From NCBI GenBank assembly GCA_004195305.1, contig SDWN01000417.1, positions 1-10,237 of the forward strand: a stretch of DNA of 10,237 nucleotides, in the 5' to 3' direction. A program made the position numbers and the translations under genes. The notes under the pieces were generated by a model, which was given only the letters and a program-made list of their open reading frames with translations, was not told the DNA's origin and ran no database searches. The stretch comes from Neptunomonas sp. (lineage in GTDB: Bacteria; Pseudomonadota; Gammaproteobacteria; Pseudomonadales; Balneatricaceae). Shown one piece after another: positions 1 to 7,045 of the stretch (positions within the stretch are counted from its first letter, which is position 1; each line of letters begins with the position of its first letter).

Positions 1-19
1 AGATGTGTATAAGAGACAG
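1..19. other. Tn5 mosaic-end sequencing adapter (artefact)
   Basis: The first 19 bases, AGATGTGTATAAGAGACAG, are identical to the 19-bp Tn5 mosaic end used in tagmentation (Nextera-type) libraries. The mosaic end is a synthetic hybrid of the natural IS50 outer and inner ends, so an exact match points to library adapter, not to a resident transposon. The parB reading frame starts immediately after it, which places the genomic junction at base 20. Confidence 0.96.
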
Positions 20-276
20 CCAAAGAGGTGGTAGCGCGGGGGTTATCGGTCCGGCAGACCGAAGAGTTGGTTAAACAGGCCCAGGCAGCACCGAAAGATA
101 AAGTCAAAGCGGTCACTAATCCAGGCGCTGAGCAGCTCCAGCAGCGGTGGGGCACGGCATTGGGGATGCCGGTTAAAATCAAGCATACTGACCGCGGCGA
201 TGGCACCCTGACCATAAACTACCGATCATTGGATGACATAGAGTCGGTATTGCGAAAAATTCAATCGCAGATTTAG
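20..276 (+). CDS. parB: Chromosome-partitioning protein ParB, C-terminal fragment
   Basis: This is the 3' end of parB, truncated by the contig edge; about 84 codons are visible from base 22 to the TAG at 274-276. ParB binds parS sites near the origin and works with ParA in chromosome segregation. The visible part starts in the region after the central helix-turn-helix (KEVVARGLSVRQTEELVK), continues through a variable Ala/Lys/Gln-rich linker, and ends in the C-terminal dimerisation domain (LGMPVKIKHTDRGDGTLTINY, then a helix to the end). A GTG at 28 could be read as a start, but the frame stays open upstream into the adapter and the homology continues there, so it is internal. ParB upstream of the atp operon is a common gammaproteobacterial order. 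No intrinsic terminator follows, so some read-through into atp is possible. Confidence 0.93.
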
Positions 277-329
277 CCCTCGCCAGCAAACGGCGTCTCA
301 TACCTTGGATGTACTACTCTAATTTGTTG

Positions 330-358
330 TTGCCGCACTTAGGTGAAATCCCTATAAT
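330..358 (+). promoter_or_regulatory. Predicted sigma70 promoter of the atp operon
   Basis: TTGCCG at 330-335 (4 of 6 matches to TTGACA) and a consensus TATAAT at 353-358 are separated by 17 bases, the optimal spacing. Transcription would begin near 363-366, giving a leader of about 55-58 bases before the atpI GTG. It lies in the 144-base gap between parB and atpI, where a main operon promoter is expected. Nothing else clear is seen in this gap. This is a prediction from sequence only. Confidence 0.75.
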
Positions 359-420
359 CCGCAGTCGCATACAGGGTAAATCGAAATAAGCGACAAAATA
401 AAGAGTAGCGTAATATTTTA

Positions 421-843
421 GTGGATCGAATTAAAACCGCCCAAAACACCGGCAGTATGATCCAGCAACAACGCAACCAGATAATAATACTGATCCTGTC
501 GCAGACCCTGCTGACGTTGGCTGCAACCCTGGTTGCCTGGTTGAGTGTGGGAAAGGTCGCTGGATATTCGGCGTTATTGGGTGGACTGATCTACTTAATC
601 CCCTTTACGTATCAAGCCTGTCGGGTACTGATAAGTCGCCCGGGGGCAGGTGTACGGCAGAATATATGGGTGCTGTATAAAAGCGAAATATGGAAAATGG
701 CTTTGACCATGGCGGGTTTTGGCGTCGTATTTGTACTGGTCAAGCCGATAGAGCCCTTTTCCTTATTTGGCGTTTTTATACTGATGCAGCTGAGTGCCTG
801 GCTGACGCCTCTGATACTGAATCACACACTTTTTAAAAATTAA
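421..843 (+). CDS. atpI: ATP synthase accessory protein I
   Basis: AtpI is a small membrane protein encoded first in many atp operons; it is linked to c-ring assembly and to Mg2+ or ion handling, and is not part of the finished enzyme. The 140-residue product has four hydrophobic segments, at roughly 21-43, 48-66, 91-108 and 113-134. It carries the features usual for gammaproteobacterial AtpI: VAGYSALLGGLI in the second segment, charged residues around YKSEIWKM (84-93), and KPIEPFSLFGVF before the last helix. The GTG at 421 is the first usable start after an in-frame TAG at 406-408. Its best Shine-Dalgarno-like stretch (AAGAG, 401-405) is 15 bases away, which is long, so translation may be weak. 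An ATG at codon 13 (457) is an alternative, but has no ribosome binding site. The family is poorly conserved in sequence, and position supports the call. Confidence 0.9.
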   Translation: MDRIKTAQNTGSMIQQQRNQIIILILSQTLLTLAATLVAWLSVGKVAGYSALLGGLIYLIPFTYQACRVLISRPGAGVRQNIWVLYKSEIWKMALTMAGFGVVFVLVKPIEPFSLFGVFILMQLSAWLTPLILNHTLFKN

Positions 844-857
844 ACGGAGAGTAAATC

Positions 858-1715
858 ATGGCTGCAGAAGGCGCACTCACGAGCTCCGGGTATATTAAGC
901 ACCACCTGACCAATCTGACCTTTGGGCAATTGCCCGAAGGCGCAGTTCGGTATGACGGCTCAGTGCTTCAAAACAGTACCTGGACAATCGCACACGGTGA
1001 CGAGGCCTCAGCAATGGGCTTCTGGGCCATCAACCTGGACACCATGCTGTTCTCGGTAGGCCTGGGTCTGCTGTTCATCTGGGTGTTCCGTAAGGCGGCT
1101 GCAAAAGCTACCAGCGGTGTACCCGGAAGCTTGCAGAATTTTGTTGAAGTGATCATCGGTTTTGTCGATGAGAACGTTAAGGCATCATTCAACAGCCGCA
1201 ACGCTGTCGTCGCCCCGCTGGCGCTGACTATTTTTGTGTGGATCTGGTTGATGAACTTTATGGACCTGATTCCGATCGACTGGATTCCGTATATTGCGAC
1301 CCAGTTGGGTGTACCTTATCTCAAGATCGTTCCGACCACGGATGTCAATGCCACTATGGGTATGGCGTTCAGCGTGTTCGCACTGATCATCTACTACAGC
1401 CTGAAGATCAAAGGCCCAAAGGAGTTCATCGGCGAGCTAACGCTGCAGCCTCTGGGTAAGTGGATGATACCCTTCAACTTCTTCTTAGAAGTGGTCGGTA
1501 TGTTGGCTAAACCAGTCTCACTCGGTCTGCGATTGTTCGGCAACATGTACGCCGGTGAGATGATCTTTATCCTGATCGCATTGCTGCCGTTCTGGGCTCA
1601 GTGGATGTTGTCCGTGCCCTGGGCGATCTTCCACATCCTGATCATTACGTTGCAGGCGTTCATCTTTATGGTGCTGACCGTTGTCTATCTGAGCATGGCA
1701 CACGAGTCACACTGA
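858..1715 (+). CDS. atpB: F1Fo ATP synthase subunit a
   Basis: Subunit a is the Fo stator protein that forms the two proton half-channels against the c-ring in the inner membrane. The 285-residue protein closely matches E. coli subunit a (271 residues). The essential arginine lies in SLGLRLFGNMYAGE as R225 (E. coli R210). Other channel residues are also present: E193 in GELTLQP, E234 in YAGE, H259 and Q266 in the last helix (FHILIITLQAFIF). The N-terminus has the usual IKHHLTNL. The extra length relative to E. coli lies mainly at residues 25-52, before the first membrane helix (FWAINLDTMLFSVGLGLLF), in a hydrophilic periplasmic stretch seen with varying length in Pseudomonas-like bacteria. 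The start ATG has a strong GGAGAG (846-851) six bases upstream and follows the atpI stop by 14 bases. Confidence 0.98.
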   Translation: MAAEGALTSSGYIKHHLTNLTFGQLPEGAVRYDGSVLQNSTWTIAHGDEASAMGFWAINLDTMLFSVGLGLLFIWVFRKAAAKATSGVPGSLQNFVEVIIGFVDENVKASFNSRNAVVAPLALTIFVWIWLMNFMDLIPIDWIPYIATQLGVPYLKIVPTTDVNATMGMAFSVFALIIYYSLKIKGPKEFIGELTLQPLGKWMIPFNFFLEVVGMLAKPVSLGLRLFGNMYAGEMIFILIALLPFWAQWMLSVPWAIFHILIITLQAFIFMVLTVVYLSMAHESH

Positions 1716-1763
1716 CGAGTTCCCTTTACTAAAACCTTTAAACTTTAAAACTGGAGAAAGAAA
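1716..1763 (+). promoter_or_regulatory. A/U-rich translation-initiation region of atpE
   Basis: The atpB-atpE gap is rich in A and T (CTTTACTAAAACC then TTTAAACTTTAAAACTGGAG) and ends in a strong Shine-Dalgarno (TGGAGA, 1752-1757) seven bases from the ATG. In E. coli the equivalent A/U-rich leader with AAACUGGAGA is a known translational enhancer that lets subunit c be made at about ten copies per enzyme. The resemblance is visible here; the same function is inferred. Confidence 0.65.
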
Positions 1764-2000
1764 ATGGAAACAGGTCTACTTTATATCGCAGCAGCATTGC
1801 TGATGGGTTTCGGTGCAATTGGTGCTGCGATTGGTATCGGTATTCTGGGTGGTAAGTTCCTGGAAGGCGGTGCGCGTCAGCCAGAGCTGATCCCATTGCT
1901 ACGGACTCAGTTCTTCATCGTCATGGGTCTTGTTGATGCGATTCCGATGATCGGCGTTGGTATCGGCATGTACATCATGTTCGTAGTTGCAGCTGGTTGA
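1764..2000 (+). CDS. atpE: F1Fo ATP synthase subunit c
   Basis: Subunit c is the proteolipid that forms the rotating ring of Fo. The 78-residue protein is two hydrophobic hairpin helices (about 5-30 and 47-76) joined by the polar loop with R38-Q39-P40, which contacts gamma and epsilon. Helix 1 has the glycine/alanine packing repeat GAIGAAIGIGILGG. Helix 2 carries the ion-binding carboxylate D58 in GLVDAIPMI, equivalent to E. coli D61. An aspartate here and the lack of the Gln/Ser ligand pattern of sodium-type rings point to H+ coupling. The helix 1-loop-helix 2 core is almost identical to E. coli, including FIVMGLVDAIPMI. It sits between atpB and atpF, as expected. Confidence 0.98.
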   Translation: METGLLYIAAALLMGFGAIGAAIGIGILGGKFLEGGARQPELIPLLRTQFFIVMGLVDAIPMIGVGIGMYIMFVVAAG

Positions 2001-2035
2001 TCGTTAATACCTTTAACTCAATTATTAGTTAACGA
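2001..2035 (+). promoter_or_regulatory. Inverted repeat in the atpE-atpF gap overlapping the atpF RBS
   Basis: TCGTTAA (2001-2007), directly after the atpE stop, is perfectly complementary to TTAACGA (2029-2035), with one further G-U pair (2008/2028). The 3' arm runs into the atpF Shine-Dalgarno (GAGAGG, 2034-2039). If it folds in RNA it would partly hide that site and could lower atpF translation relative to atpE. The stem is AT-rich with a loop of 19 bases, so it is probably weak. A shorter competing stem (GTTAA 2003-2007 with TTAAC 2013-2017) is also possible. Confidence 0.4.
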
Positions 2036-2046
2036 GAGGTATTGGC

Positions 2047-2517
2047 GTGAATATCAATGCAACCATCATTGGTCAGGCCATCGCGTTTTTCTTCTTTACC
2101 TGGTTCTGTATGAGCTATGTGTGGCCTCCGGTCATCACAGCTCTACGGGAACGCCAGAAGAAGATTGCCGATGGTTTAGATGCAGCTGACCGCGCCTCAC
2201 GTGATCTTGAGCTAGCCAAGGAGAAGGCGACTCAAACACTGCGTGAAGGTAAGGAACAGGCTGCGGCCATTATCGAGCAGGCCAACAAGCGGGCCAACCA
2301 AATTGTCGACGAAGCCAAAGAGCAAGCGATCATAGAAGGCGTGCGCCTGAAGGATGCTGCCGGGGCCGAGATCGAGCAGGAAAAGAACCGTGCTAAAGAG
2401 GCCCTGCGGGCCGAAGTAGCAGGGCTGGCGATTGCTGGCGCGGAAAAAATCCTGGGCAAAATGGTAGACCGCAAGGCTAGCGCAGAACTTGTCGACAAGC
2501 TTGCAGCGGAGCTTTAA
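2047..2517 (+). CDS. atpF: F1Fo ATP synthase subunit b
   Basis: Subunit b forms the dimeric peripheral stalk that holds F1 against subunit a. The 156-residue product has the same length as E. coli b. It begins with MNINATIIGQAIAF and one membrane helix (about 5-25, ending FCMSYVWPP). A long charged, alanine-rich coiled coil follows (about 30-140, including IIEQANKRANQIVDEAKEQA), then the delta-binding C-terminus VDKLAAEL. Translation starts at GTG (2047), supported by GAGAGG at 2034-2039 and by homology of the very first residues. Tandem stop codons (TAATAA) end the gene, and atpH starts 15 bases on. Confidence 0.97.
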   Translation: MNINATIIGQAIAFFFFTWFCMSYVWPPVITALRERQKKIADGLDAADRASRDLELAKEKATQTLREGKEQAAAIIEQANKRANQIVDEAKEQAIIEGVRLKDAAGAEIEQEKNRAKEALRAEVAGLAIAGAEKILGKMVDRKASAELVDKLAAEL

Positions 2518-2532
2518 TAAGCGAGGTGAACG

Positions 2533-3069
2533 ATGGCTGAACTAAGTACAGTCGCTCGACCCTATACCAAAGCTGCGTTTGAATCTGCTCTTCAGCAGAA
2601 GTCACTGGACCGTTGGTCCAAAATGCTCGATTTGGCAGCGCAAGCGGCTAACAACGAGCAGGTGGCGGAGCTGCTTAGATCTCCAGCATTGGCTGCCGAG
2701 CATAAAGCCGGCCTGATCCTCGATATCTGTGCAGATAAGCTGGACGAGCAGGGTCAGAATTTTATAAAGATTCTGGCTGAAAACAAGCGTCTGCCAGTAC
2801 TACCAGAAATTTCCGAGTTGTTCGACCAGCTTAAGGCTGAACAGCAGAAGAGTATTGATGTAAAAGTCACTTCTGCGTTCGATCTAGGCAAAGAACAACA
2901 GACCAAGCTAGCTCAGGCATTGAGTGCGAAGCTGGACCGTAAAGTCAATATTACAAGCTCTACAGATAAGAGCTTGATTGGCGGTTTAGTGATTCGTACC
3001 GAAGACCTGGTAATTGACGGCTCGGTGCGTGGCAAGCTGCAGAAGCTTGCCGAAGCCTTGGGTACCTGA
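2533..3069 (+). CDS. atpH: F1Fo ATP synthase subunit delta
   Basis: Delta sits on top of F1 and links the alpha subunits to the b stalk (it corresponds to mitochondrial OSCP). The 178-residue protein (177 in E. coli) has the N-terminal helical domain starting ELSTVARPYTKAAFE. The well-conserved C-terminal motif follows: LIGGLVIRTEDLVIDGSVRGKLQKLAEAL. A ribosome binding site, GAGGTGA (2523-2529), precedes the ATG closely. The atpA start lies 17 bases past the stop, so the genes are tightly packed. Confidence 0.97.
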   Translation: MAELSTVARPYTKAAFESALQQKSLDRWSKMLDLAAQAANNEQVAELLRSPALAAEHKAGLILDICADKLDEQGQNFIKILAENKRLPVLPEISELFDQLKAEQQKSIDVKVTSAFDLGKEQQTKLAQALSAKLDRKVNITSSTDKSLIGGLVIRTEDLVIDGSVRGKLQKLAEALGT

Positions 3070-3086
3070 GCGAGAGGGAATAGAGC

Positions 3087-4631
3087 ATGCAACAACTGAA
3101 TCCATCTGAGATCAGCGAAATAATCAAGAAGCGCATCGACAAACTCGATGTCTCTTCTGAAGCCCAGAATGAGGGCACAGTAGTCAGTGTTTCCGACGGT
3201 ATCATCCGGATTCACGGACTGGCTGACGTTATGAACGGGGAGATGATCGAATTTCCCGGCGGTATTTACGGTATGGCACTAAACCTGGAGCGTGACTCCG
3301 TAGGTGCGGTTGTTATGGGTGACTACCTGGGCCTGAAAGAGGGCATGACTGCCCGTTGTACTGGCCGTATCCTCGAAGTACCTGTTGGTAATGAGTTGCT
3401 GGGTCGTGTTGTTGACGCCCTGGGTAACCCAATCGACGGTAAAGGCGAGCTTGGCACTACAGAAACCGACGCAATCGAGAAGGTTGCTCCCGGTGTTATC
3501 TGGCGTCAAGGGGTAGACCAGCCAATGCAGACCGGTTACAAGGCGATCGACGCCATGGTACCGGTCGGTCGTGGCCAGCGTGAGCTGATCATCGGTGACC
3601 GGCAGACGGGTAAGACCGCTCTCGCCATCGACGCCATCATCAACCAGAAGAACACCGGTGTTAAGTGTATTTATGTAGCGATCGGACAGAAGCAGTCCAC
3701 CATCGCCAACGTAGTACGCAAGCTGGAAGAGCACGGCGCGATGGCCAACACCATCATCGTTGCGGCTGGTCCCTCCGATCCTGCAGCGATGCAGTATCTG
3801 TCCGCCTACTCTGGCTGCACCATGGGTGAATACTTCCGCGATCGCGGTGAAGACGCCCTGATTGTGTATGATGATCTGACCAAGCAGGCTTGGGCCTACC
3901 GTCAGACTTCACTGCTGCTGAAGCGTCCACCAGGACGTGAAGCTTACCCGGGTGACGTTTTCTATCTCCATAGCCGTCTGCTTGAGCGTGCCGCACGGGT
4001 CAGTGTTGACTATGTTGAGAAGTTCACCAACGGTGCGGTGAAAGGTAAAACCGGTTCTTTGACCGCGCTGCCGATCATCGAAACTCAGGGTGGTGACGTA
4101 TCCGCCTTCGTACCCACCAACGTGATCTCGATCACCGATGGGCAGATCTTCTTGGAAAGCGACCTGTTCAACGCCGGTATTCGTCCAGCGATGAACGCGG
4201 GTGTTTCTGTATCCCGTGTAGGTGGTGCGGCGCAGACCAAGATCATCAAGAAACTGGGTGGTGGTATCCGTCTGGCTCTGGCTCAGTACCGTGAATTGGC
4301 GGCTTTCTCCCAGTTCGCCTCTGACCTTGACGAAGCCACGCGTAAGCAGCTCGAGCATGGCCAGGCAGTTACCGAACTGATGAAGCAGAAGCAGTATGCA
4401 CCGATGAGCCTGTGTCAAATGGGCTTGATGTTGTTTACCGCTAACGAAGGCTACCTCGAAGGAATAGCGATCAACAAGATCCTTGATTTCGAAGCCGCGC
4501 TGCTGGCCTACTTTGCTTCTGAGCACGCTGACCTGGTTAAAAAGGTCGATGCTAGCGGTGCTTATAACGACGATATCGCTGCCGAGTTCAAGGCCGGTAT
4601 CGAGAAGTTCAAGAGCACCCAGACTTGGTAA
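3087..4631 (+). CDS. atpA: F1Fo ATP synthase subunit alpha
   Basis: Alpha provides the non-catalytic nucleotide sites and the arginine finger of the catalytic sites in F1. The 514-residue protein (513 in E. coli) has the N-terminal beta-barrel (about 25-95), the nucleotide-binding domain with P-loop GDRQTGKT (170-177), and the helical C-terminal domain ending TQTW. The arginine finger R377 lies in VSVSRVGGAAQ (E. coli R376). In the family signature, position 369 is Met (RPAMNAGVSVS), where E. coli has Val and Pseudomonas Ile; this is conservative but would fail a strict pattern match. AGAGGG (3073-3078) lies eight bases before the ATG. Confidence 0.99.
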   Translation: MQQLNPSEISEIIKKRIDKLDVSSEAQNEGTVVSVSDGIIRIHGLADVMNGEMIEFPGGIYGMALNLERDSVGAVVMGDYLGLKEGMTARCTGRILEVPVGNELLGRVVDALGNPIDGKGELGTTETDAIEKVAPGVIWRQGVDQPMQTGYKAIDAMVPVGRGQRELIIGDRQTGKTALAIDAIINQKNTGVKCIYVAIGQKQSTIANVVRKLEEHGAMANTIIVAAGPSDPAAMQYLSAYSGCTMGEYFRDRGEDALIVYDDLTKQAWAYRQTSLLLKRPPGREAYPGDVFYLHSRLLERAARVSVDYVEKFTNGAVKGKTGSLTALPIIETQGGDVSAFVPTNVISITDGQIFLESDLFNAGIRPAMNAGVSVSRVGGAAQTKIIKKLGGGIRLALAQYRELAAFSQFASDLDEATRKQLEHGQAVTELMKQKQYAPMSLCQMGLMLFTANEGYLEGIAINKILDFEAALLAYFASEHADLVKKVDASGAYNDDIAAEFKAGIEKFKSTQTW

Positions 4632-4636
4632 AAAAC

Positions 4637-4654
4637 CGGGGGCTAAGGTCCCCG
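4637..4654 (+). promoter_or_regulatory. GC-rich hairpin in the atpA-atpG gap
   Basis: CGGGGGC (4637-4643) pairs with GTCCCCG (4648-4654) through a TAAG loop, giving a 7-bp stem with one G-U pair just after the atpA stop. No run of T follows, so it is not a classical terminator. It may protect the upstream mRNA from 3' exonucleases, or mark a processing site or weak pause between alpha (three copies) and gamma (one copy). That role is inferred. The 68-base gap is among the longest in the operon. Confidence 0.6.
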
Positions 4655-4699
4655 ATTACCACGTTGGGTAAAGCGAAACGAGCTTAAAGGCAGAGTGAT

Positions 4700-5563
4700 A
4701 TGGCAGTCGGAAAAGAGATTAAAACCCAGATTGCGAGTATCCAGAGCACGCGTAAGATCACCAGCGCCATGGAAATGGTTGCTGCGTCGAAAATGCGCCG
4801 GGCTCAGGACCGCATGCGAGCGACCCGTCCTTATGCGGATTGTATGCGTGGTGTAATCGCTCATCTGGCCAAATCAAACCCAGAATACAAGCACCTGTAT
4901 ATGCAGGAGCGGGAAGTAAAGCGGGTTGGCTATATTGTTGTATCAACGGATCGTGGTCTCTGTGGAGGCTTGAACATCAATGCGTTCAAGACCCTGCTAC
5001 GTGACATGGTTGACCTCAATGGCAAAAATATCGATATCGATATCTGTGCCATGGGTGCTAAAGCGGGAAGTTTTTTCAAAAGTTACGGCGGCAACGTTGT
5101 AGCGGCTACTTCCGGCTTGGGTGATGCCCCCGAGGTTGGCGACCTGATCGGCAGTGTCAAGGTTATGCTTGATGCTTACGCAGAGGGAAAGATCGATCAG
5201 TTGCACATCGTATATAACAACTTCGTTAACACAATGACCCAATCACCGGTCATTGAACAACTCCTGCCCTTGAAAGCAGAAGACGATGACGGTGCTTTGA
5301 ATCACCACTGGGACTACCTCTATGAGCCCGATGCAAAAGAGCTTATGGATGGTCTGTTGACTCGTTATATCGAGTCCTTGGTGTATCAGGCAGTAGTCGA
5401 GAATAACGCCTGTGAACAGGCTGCACGAATGGTTGCGATGAAGAGCGCTACGGATAATGCCGGCGATCTCATCAAAGATCTGCAGCGGGTTTACAACAAG
5501 GCGCGTCAGGCCGCGATCACTCAGGAAATTTCTGAGATCGTGAGTGGAGCGGCTGCTGTTTAA
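4700..5563 (+). CDS. atpG: F1Fo ATP synthase subunit gamma
   Basis: Gamma is the central rotor shaft that turns inside the alpha3beta3 ring and couples it to the c-ring. The 287-residue protein is exactly the E. coli length. It begins with the N-terminal coiled-coil helix (KEIKTQIASIQSTRKITSAM), has the conserved STDRGLCGGLN turn (82-92), and ends with the C-terminal helix and signature ITQEISEIVSGAAAV. AAAGG (4686-4690) lies nine bases before the ATG. The gene follows a hairpin-containing gap after atpA and is 39 bases from atpD. Confidence 0.98.
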   Translation: MAVGKEIKTQIASIQSTRKITSAMEMVAASKMRRAQDRMRATRPYADCMRGVIAHLAKSNPEYKHLYMQEREVKRVGYIVVSTDRGLCGGLNINAFKTLLRDMVDLNGKNIDIDICAMGAKAGSFFKSYGGNVVAATSGLGDAPEVGDLIGSVKVMLDAYAEGKIDQLHIVYNNFVNTMTQSPVIEQLLPLKAEDDDGALNHHWDYLYEPDAKELMDGLLTRYIESLVYQAVVENNACEQAARMVAMKSATDNAGDLIKDLQRVYNKARQAAITQEISEIVSGAAAV

Positions 5564-5602
5564 CAGCGCCACAGGTGAATAAGGTTAAAGAGGACTCGAA
5601 CA

Positions 5603-6985
5603 ATGAGTAGCGGACGTATTGTACAAATTATCGGTGCCGTTATCGACGTTGAGTTTCCGCGCGATACAGTACCTAAGGTTTATGACGCGCTGAAAGTAAG
5701 CTCAAATGACGTGACTCTGGAAGTCCAGCAGCAGCTGGGTGACGGAATCGTGCGCACCATCGCCATGGGACAGACCGAAGGTCTGAAACGTGGTCTGAAT
5801 GTAGACAACACTAATGCCCCTATTTCGGTACCGGTTGGTATCGAGACACTGGGTCGTATCATGGACGTTCTGGGCAACCCGATCGACGAAGCAGGCCCGA
5901 TCGGTGAGAAAGTGCGGATGCCGATCCACCGCAAGTCGCCTTCTTATGAAGAGCAGTCCTCTTCGGATGAGCTGCTGGAAACAGGCATCAAGGTTATCGA
6001 CCTGGTTTGTCCGTTTGCCAAGGGTGGTAAGGTCGGTCTGTTCGGTGGTGCCGGTGTAGGCAAGACCGTTAACATGATGGAGCTGATCCGTAACATCGCC
6101 ATCGAGCACAGCGGTTACTCGGTATTTGCCGGGGTAGGTGAGCGGACTCGTGAAGGTAACGATTTCTATCATGAGATGAAGGAATCTAACGTACTGGACA
6201 AGGTATCGCTGGTATACGGGCAGATGAACGAGCCACCCGGAAACCGTCTGCGCGTGGCACTGACCGGCCTGACTATGGCTGAGCAGTTCCGTGACGAAGG
6301 TCGTGACGTACTGTTGTTTGTTGACAACATCTACCGTTACACCCTGGCGGGAACCGAAGTATCAGCACTGCTGGGGCGGATGCCTTCTGCGGTAGGTTAC
6401 CAGCCAACACTGGCGGAAGAGATGGGCGTTCTGCAGGAACGTATCACCTCGACCAAGACCGGTTCTATCACCTCTATCCAGGCGGTATACGTACCGGCGG
6501 ACGATTTGACCGATCCATCACCGGCGACGACTTTCGCGCACTTGGATGCGACCGTGGTATTGTCGCGTGATATCGCTTCTTTGGGCATCTACCCAGCGGT
6601 TGATCCTTTGGACTCTACCTCACGTCAGCTGGATCCGTTGGTTATCGGTCAGGAGCACTATGATGTGGCTCGTGGTGTTCAGGGTATCCTGCAGCGCTAT
6701 AAAGAGCTGAAAGATATCATCGCGATCCTGGGTATGGACGAGCTGTCTGAAGAGGACAAGCAGTCTGTATCTCGTGCGCGTAAGATTGAGAAGTTCTTGT
6801 CGCAGCCATTCTTCGTTGCGGAGATCTTTACCGGTTCACCCGGTAAGTACGTTTCCCTGAAGGAGACCATTTCCAGCTTTAAGGGTATCCTGGCTGGAGA
6901 GTATGACGCACTGCCCGAGCAGGCGTTCTACATGTGTGGTGGCATCGAAGAGGTCGTGGAAAAAGCTAAGGCAATGAAGAAGTAG
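5603..6985 (+). CDS. atpD: F1Fo ATP synthase subunit beta
   Basis: Beta carries the three catalytic sites of F1 for ATP synthesis or hydrolysis. The 460-residue protein matches E. coli beta over its whole length. The P-loop is GGAGVGKT (148-155, with K154), the catalytic glutamate and switch region GERTREGND is at 179-187, and Walker B LLFVDN (237-242) ends at D241-N242. The family signature PAVDPLDSTS is at 331-340, and the DELSEED segment (379-385), which couples to gamma, is intact. AAAGAGG (5587-5593) precedes the ATG. The last codons and the TAG stop lie inside a large inverted repeat (6961-7022). Confidence 0.99.
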   Translation: MSSGRIVQIIGAVIDVEFPRDTVPKVYDALKVSSNDVTLEVQQQLGDGIVRTIAMGQTEGLKRGLNVDNTNAPISVPVGIETLGRIMDVLGNPIDEAGPIGEKVRMPIHRKSPSYEEQSSSDELLETGIKVIDLVCPFAKGGKVGLFGGAGVGKTVNMMELIRNIAIEHSGYSVFAGVGERTREGNDFYHEMKESNVLDKVSLVYGQMNEPPGNRLRVALTGLTMAEQFRDEGRDVLLFVDNIYRYTLAGTEVSALLGRMPSAVGYQPTLAEEMGVLQERITSTKTGSITSIQAVYVPADDLTDPSPATTFAHLDATVVLSRDIASLGIYPAVDPLDSTSRQLDPLVIGQEHYDVARGVQGILQRYKELKDIIAILGMDELSEEDKQSVSRARKIEKFLSQPFFVAEIFTGSPGKYVSLKETISSFKGILAGEYDALPEQAFYMCGGIEEVVEKAKAMKK

Positions 6986-7022
6986 TTCTGGATCACTTAG
7001 AACTACTGAAACCTTAGCTTTT
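6961..7022 (+). promoter_or_regulatory. Nested inverted repeat across the atpD stop and atpD-atpC gap
   Basis: Two perfect dyads share one axis. The outer arms are AAAAGCTAAGG (6961-6971) and CCTTAGCTTTT (7012-7022), 11 bp. The inner arms are AGTAGTTCT (6981-6989) and AGAACTACT (6999-7007), 9 bp. They are separated by an asymmetric internal loop (9 and 4 bases), and the apical loop is 9 bases. The left half is coding and contains the atpD stop (6983-6985); the right half ends about ten bases before the atpC ribosome binding site (AGAGG, 7033-7037). Only four Ts end the outer arm, so strong termination is unlikely. A role in mRNA stability, or in lowering epsilon synthesis relative to beta, is inferred. 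Confidence 0.7.
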
Positions 7023-7045
7023 AGACACCAATAGAGGCAATAGAG

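Noticed and set aside
1..19. A natural Tn5/IS50 insertion next to parB
   Set aside because: The match is to the synthetic hybrid mosaic end, not to natural outer or inner ends, and no transposase or further IS50 sequence is present.
283..296. Possible parB terminator (CGCC/GGCG dyad after the stop)
   Set aside because: The stem is only four bases and no T-run follows, so it cannot be supported as a terminator.
337..344. Octamer ACTTAGGT shared by the atp promoter spacer and the terminator hairpin (7521-7528)
   Set aside because: One repeat of an 8-mer in 10 kb is not notable, and in the terminator it is part of the stem-loop.
3909..4526. 205-codon open frame on the minus strand inside atpA
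   Set aside because: It lies opposite the most conserved part of alpha and has no recognisable domain or ribosome binding site. Long antisense frames are common opposite GC-biased conserved genes.
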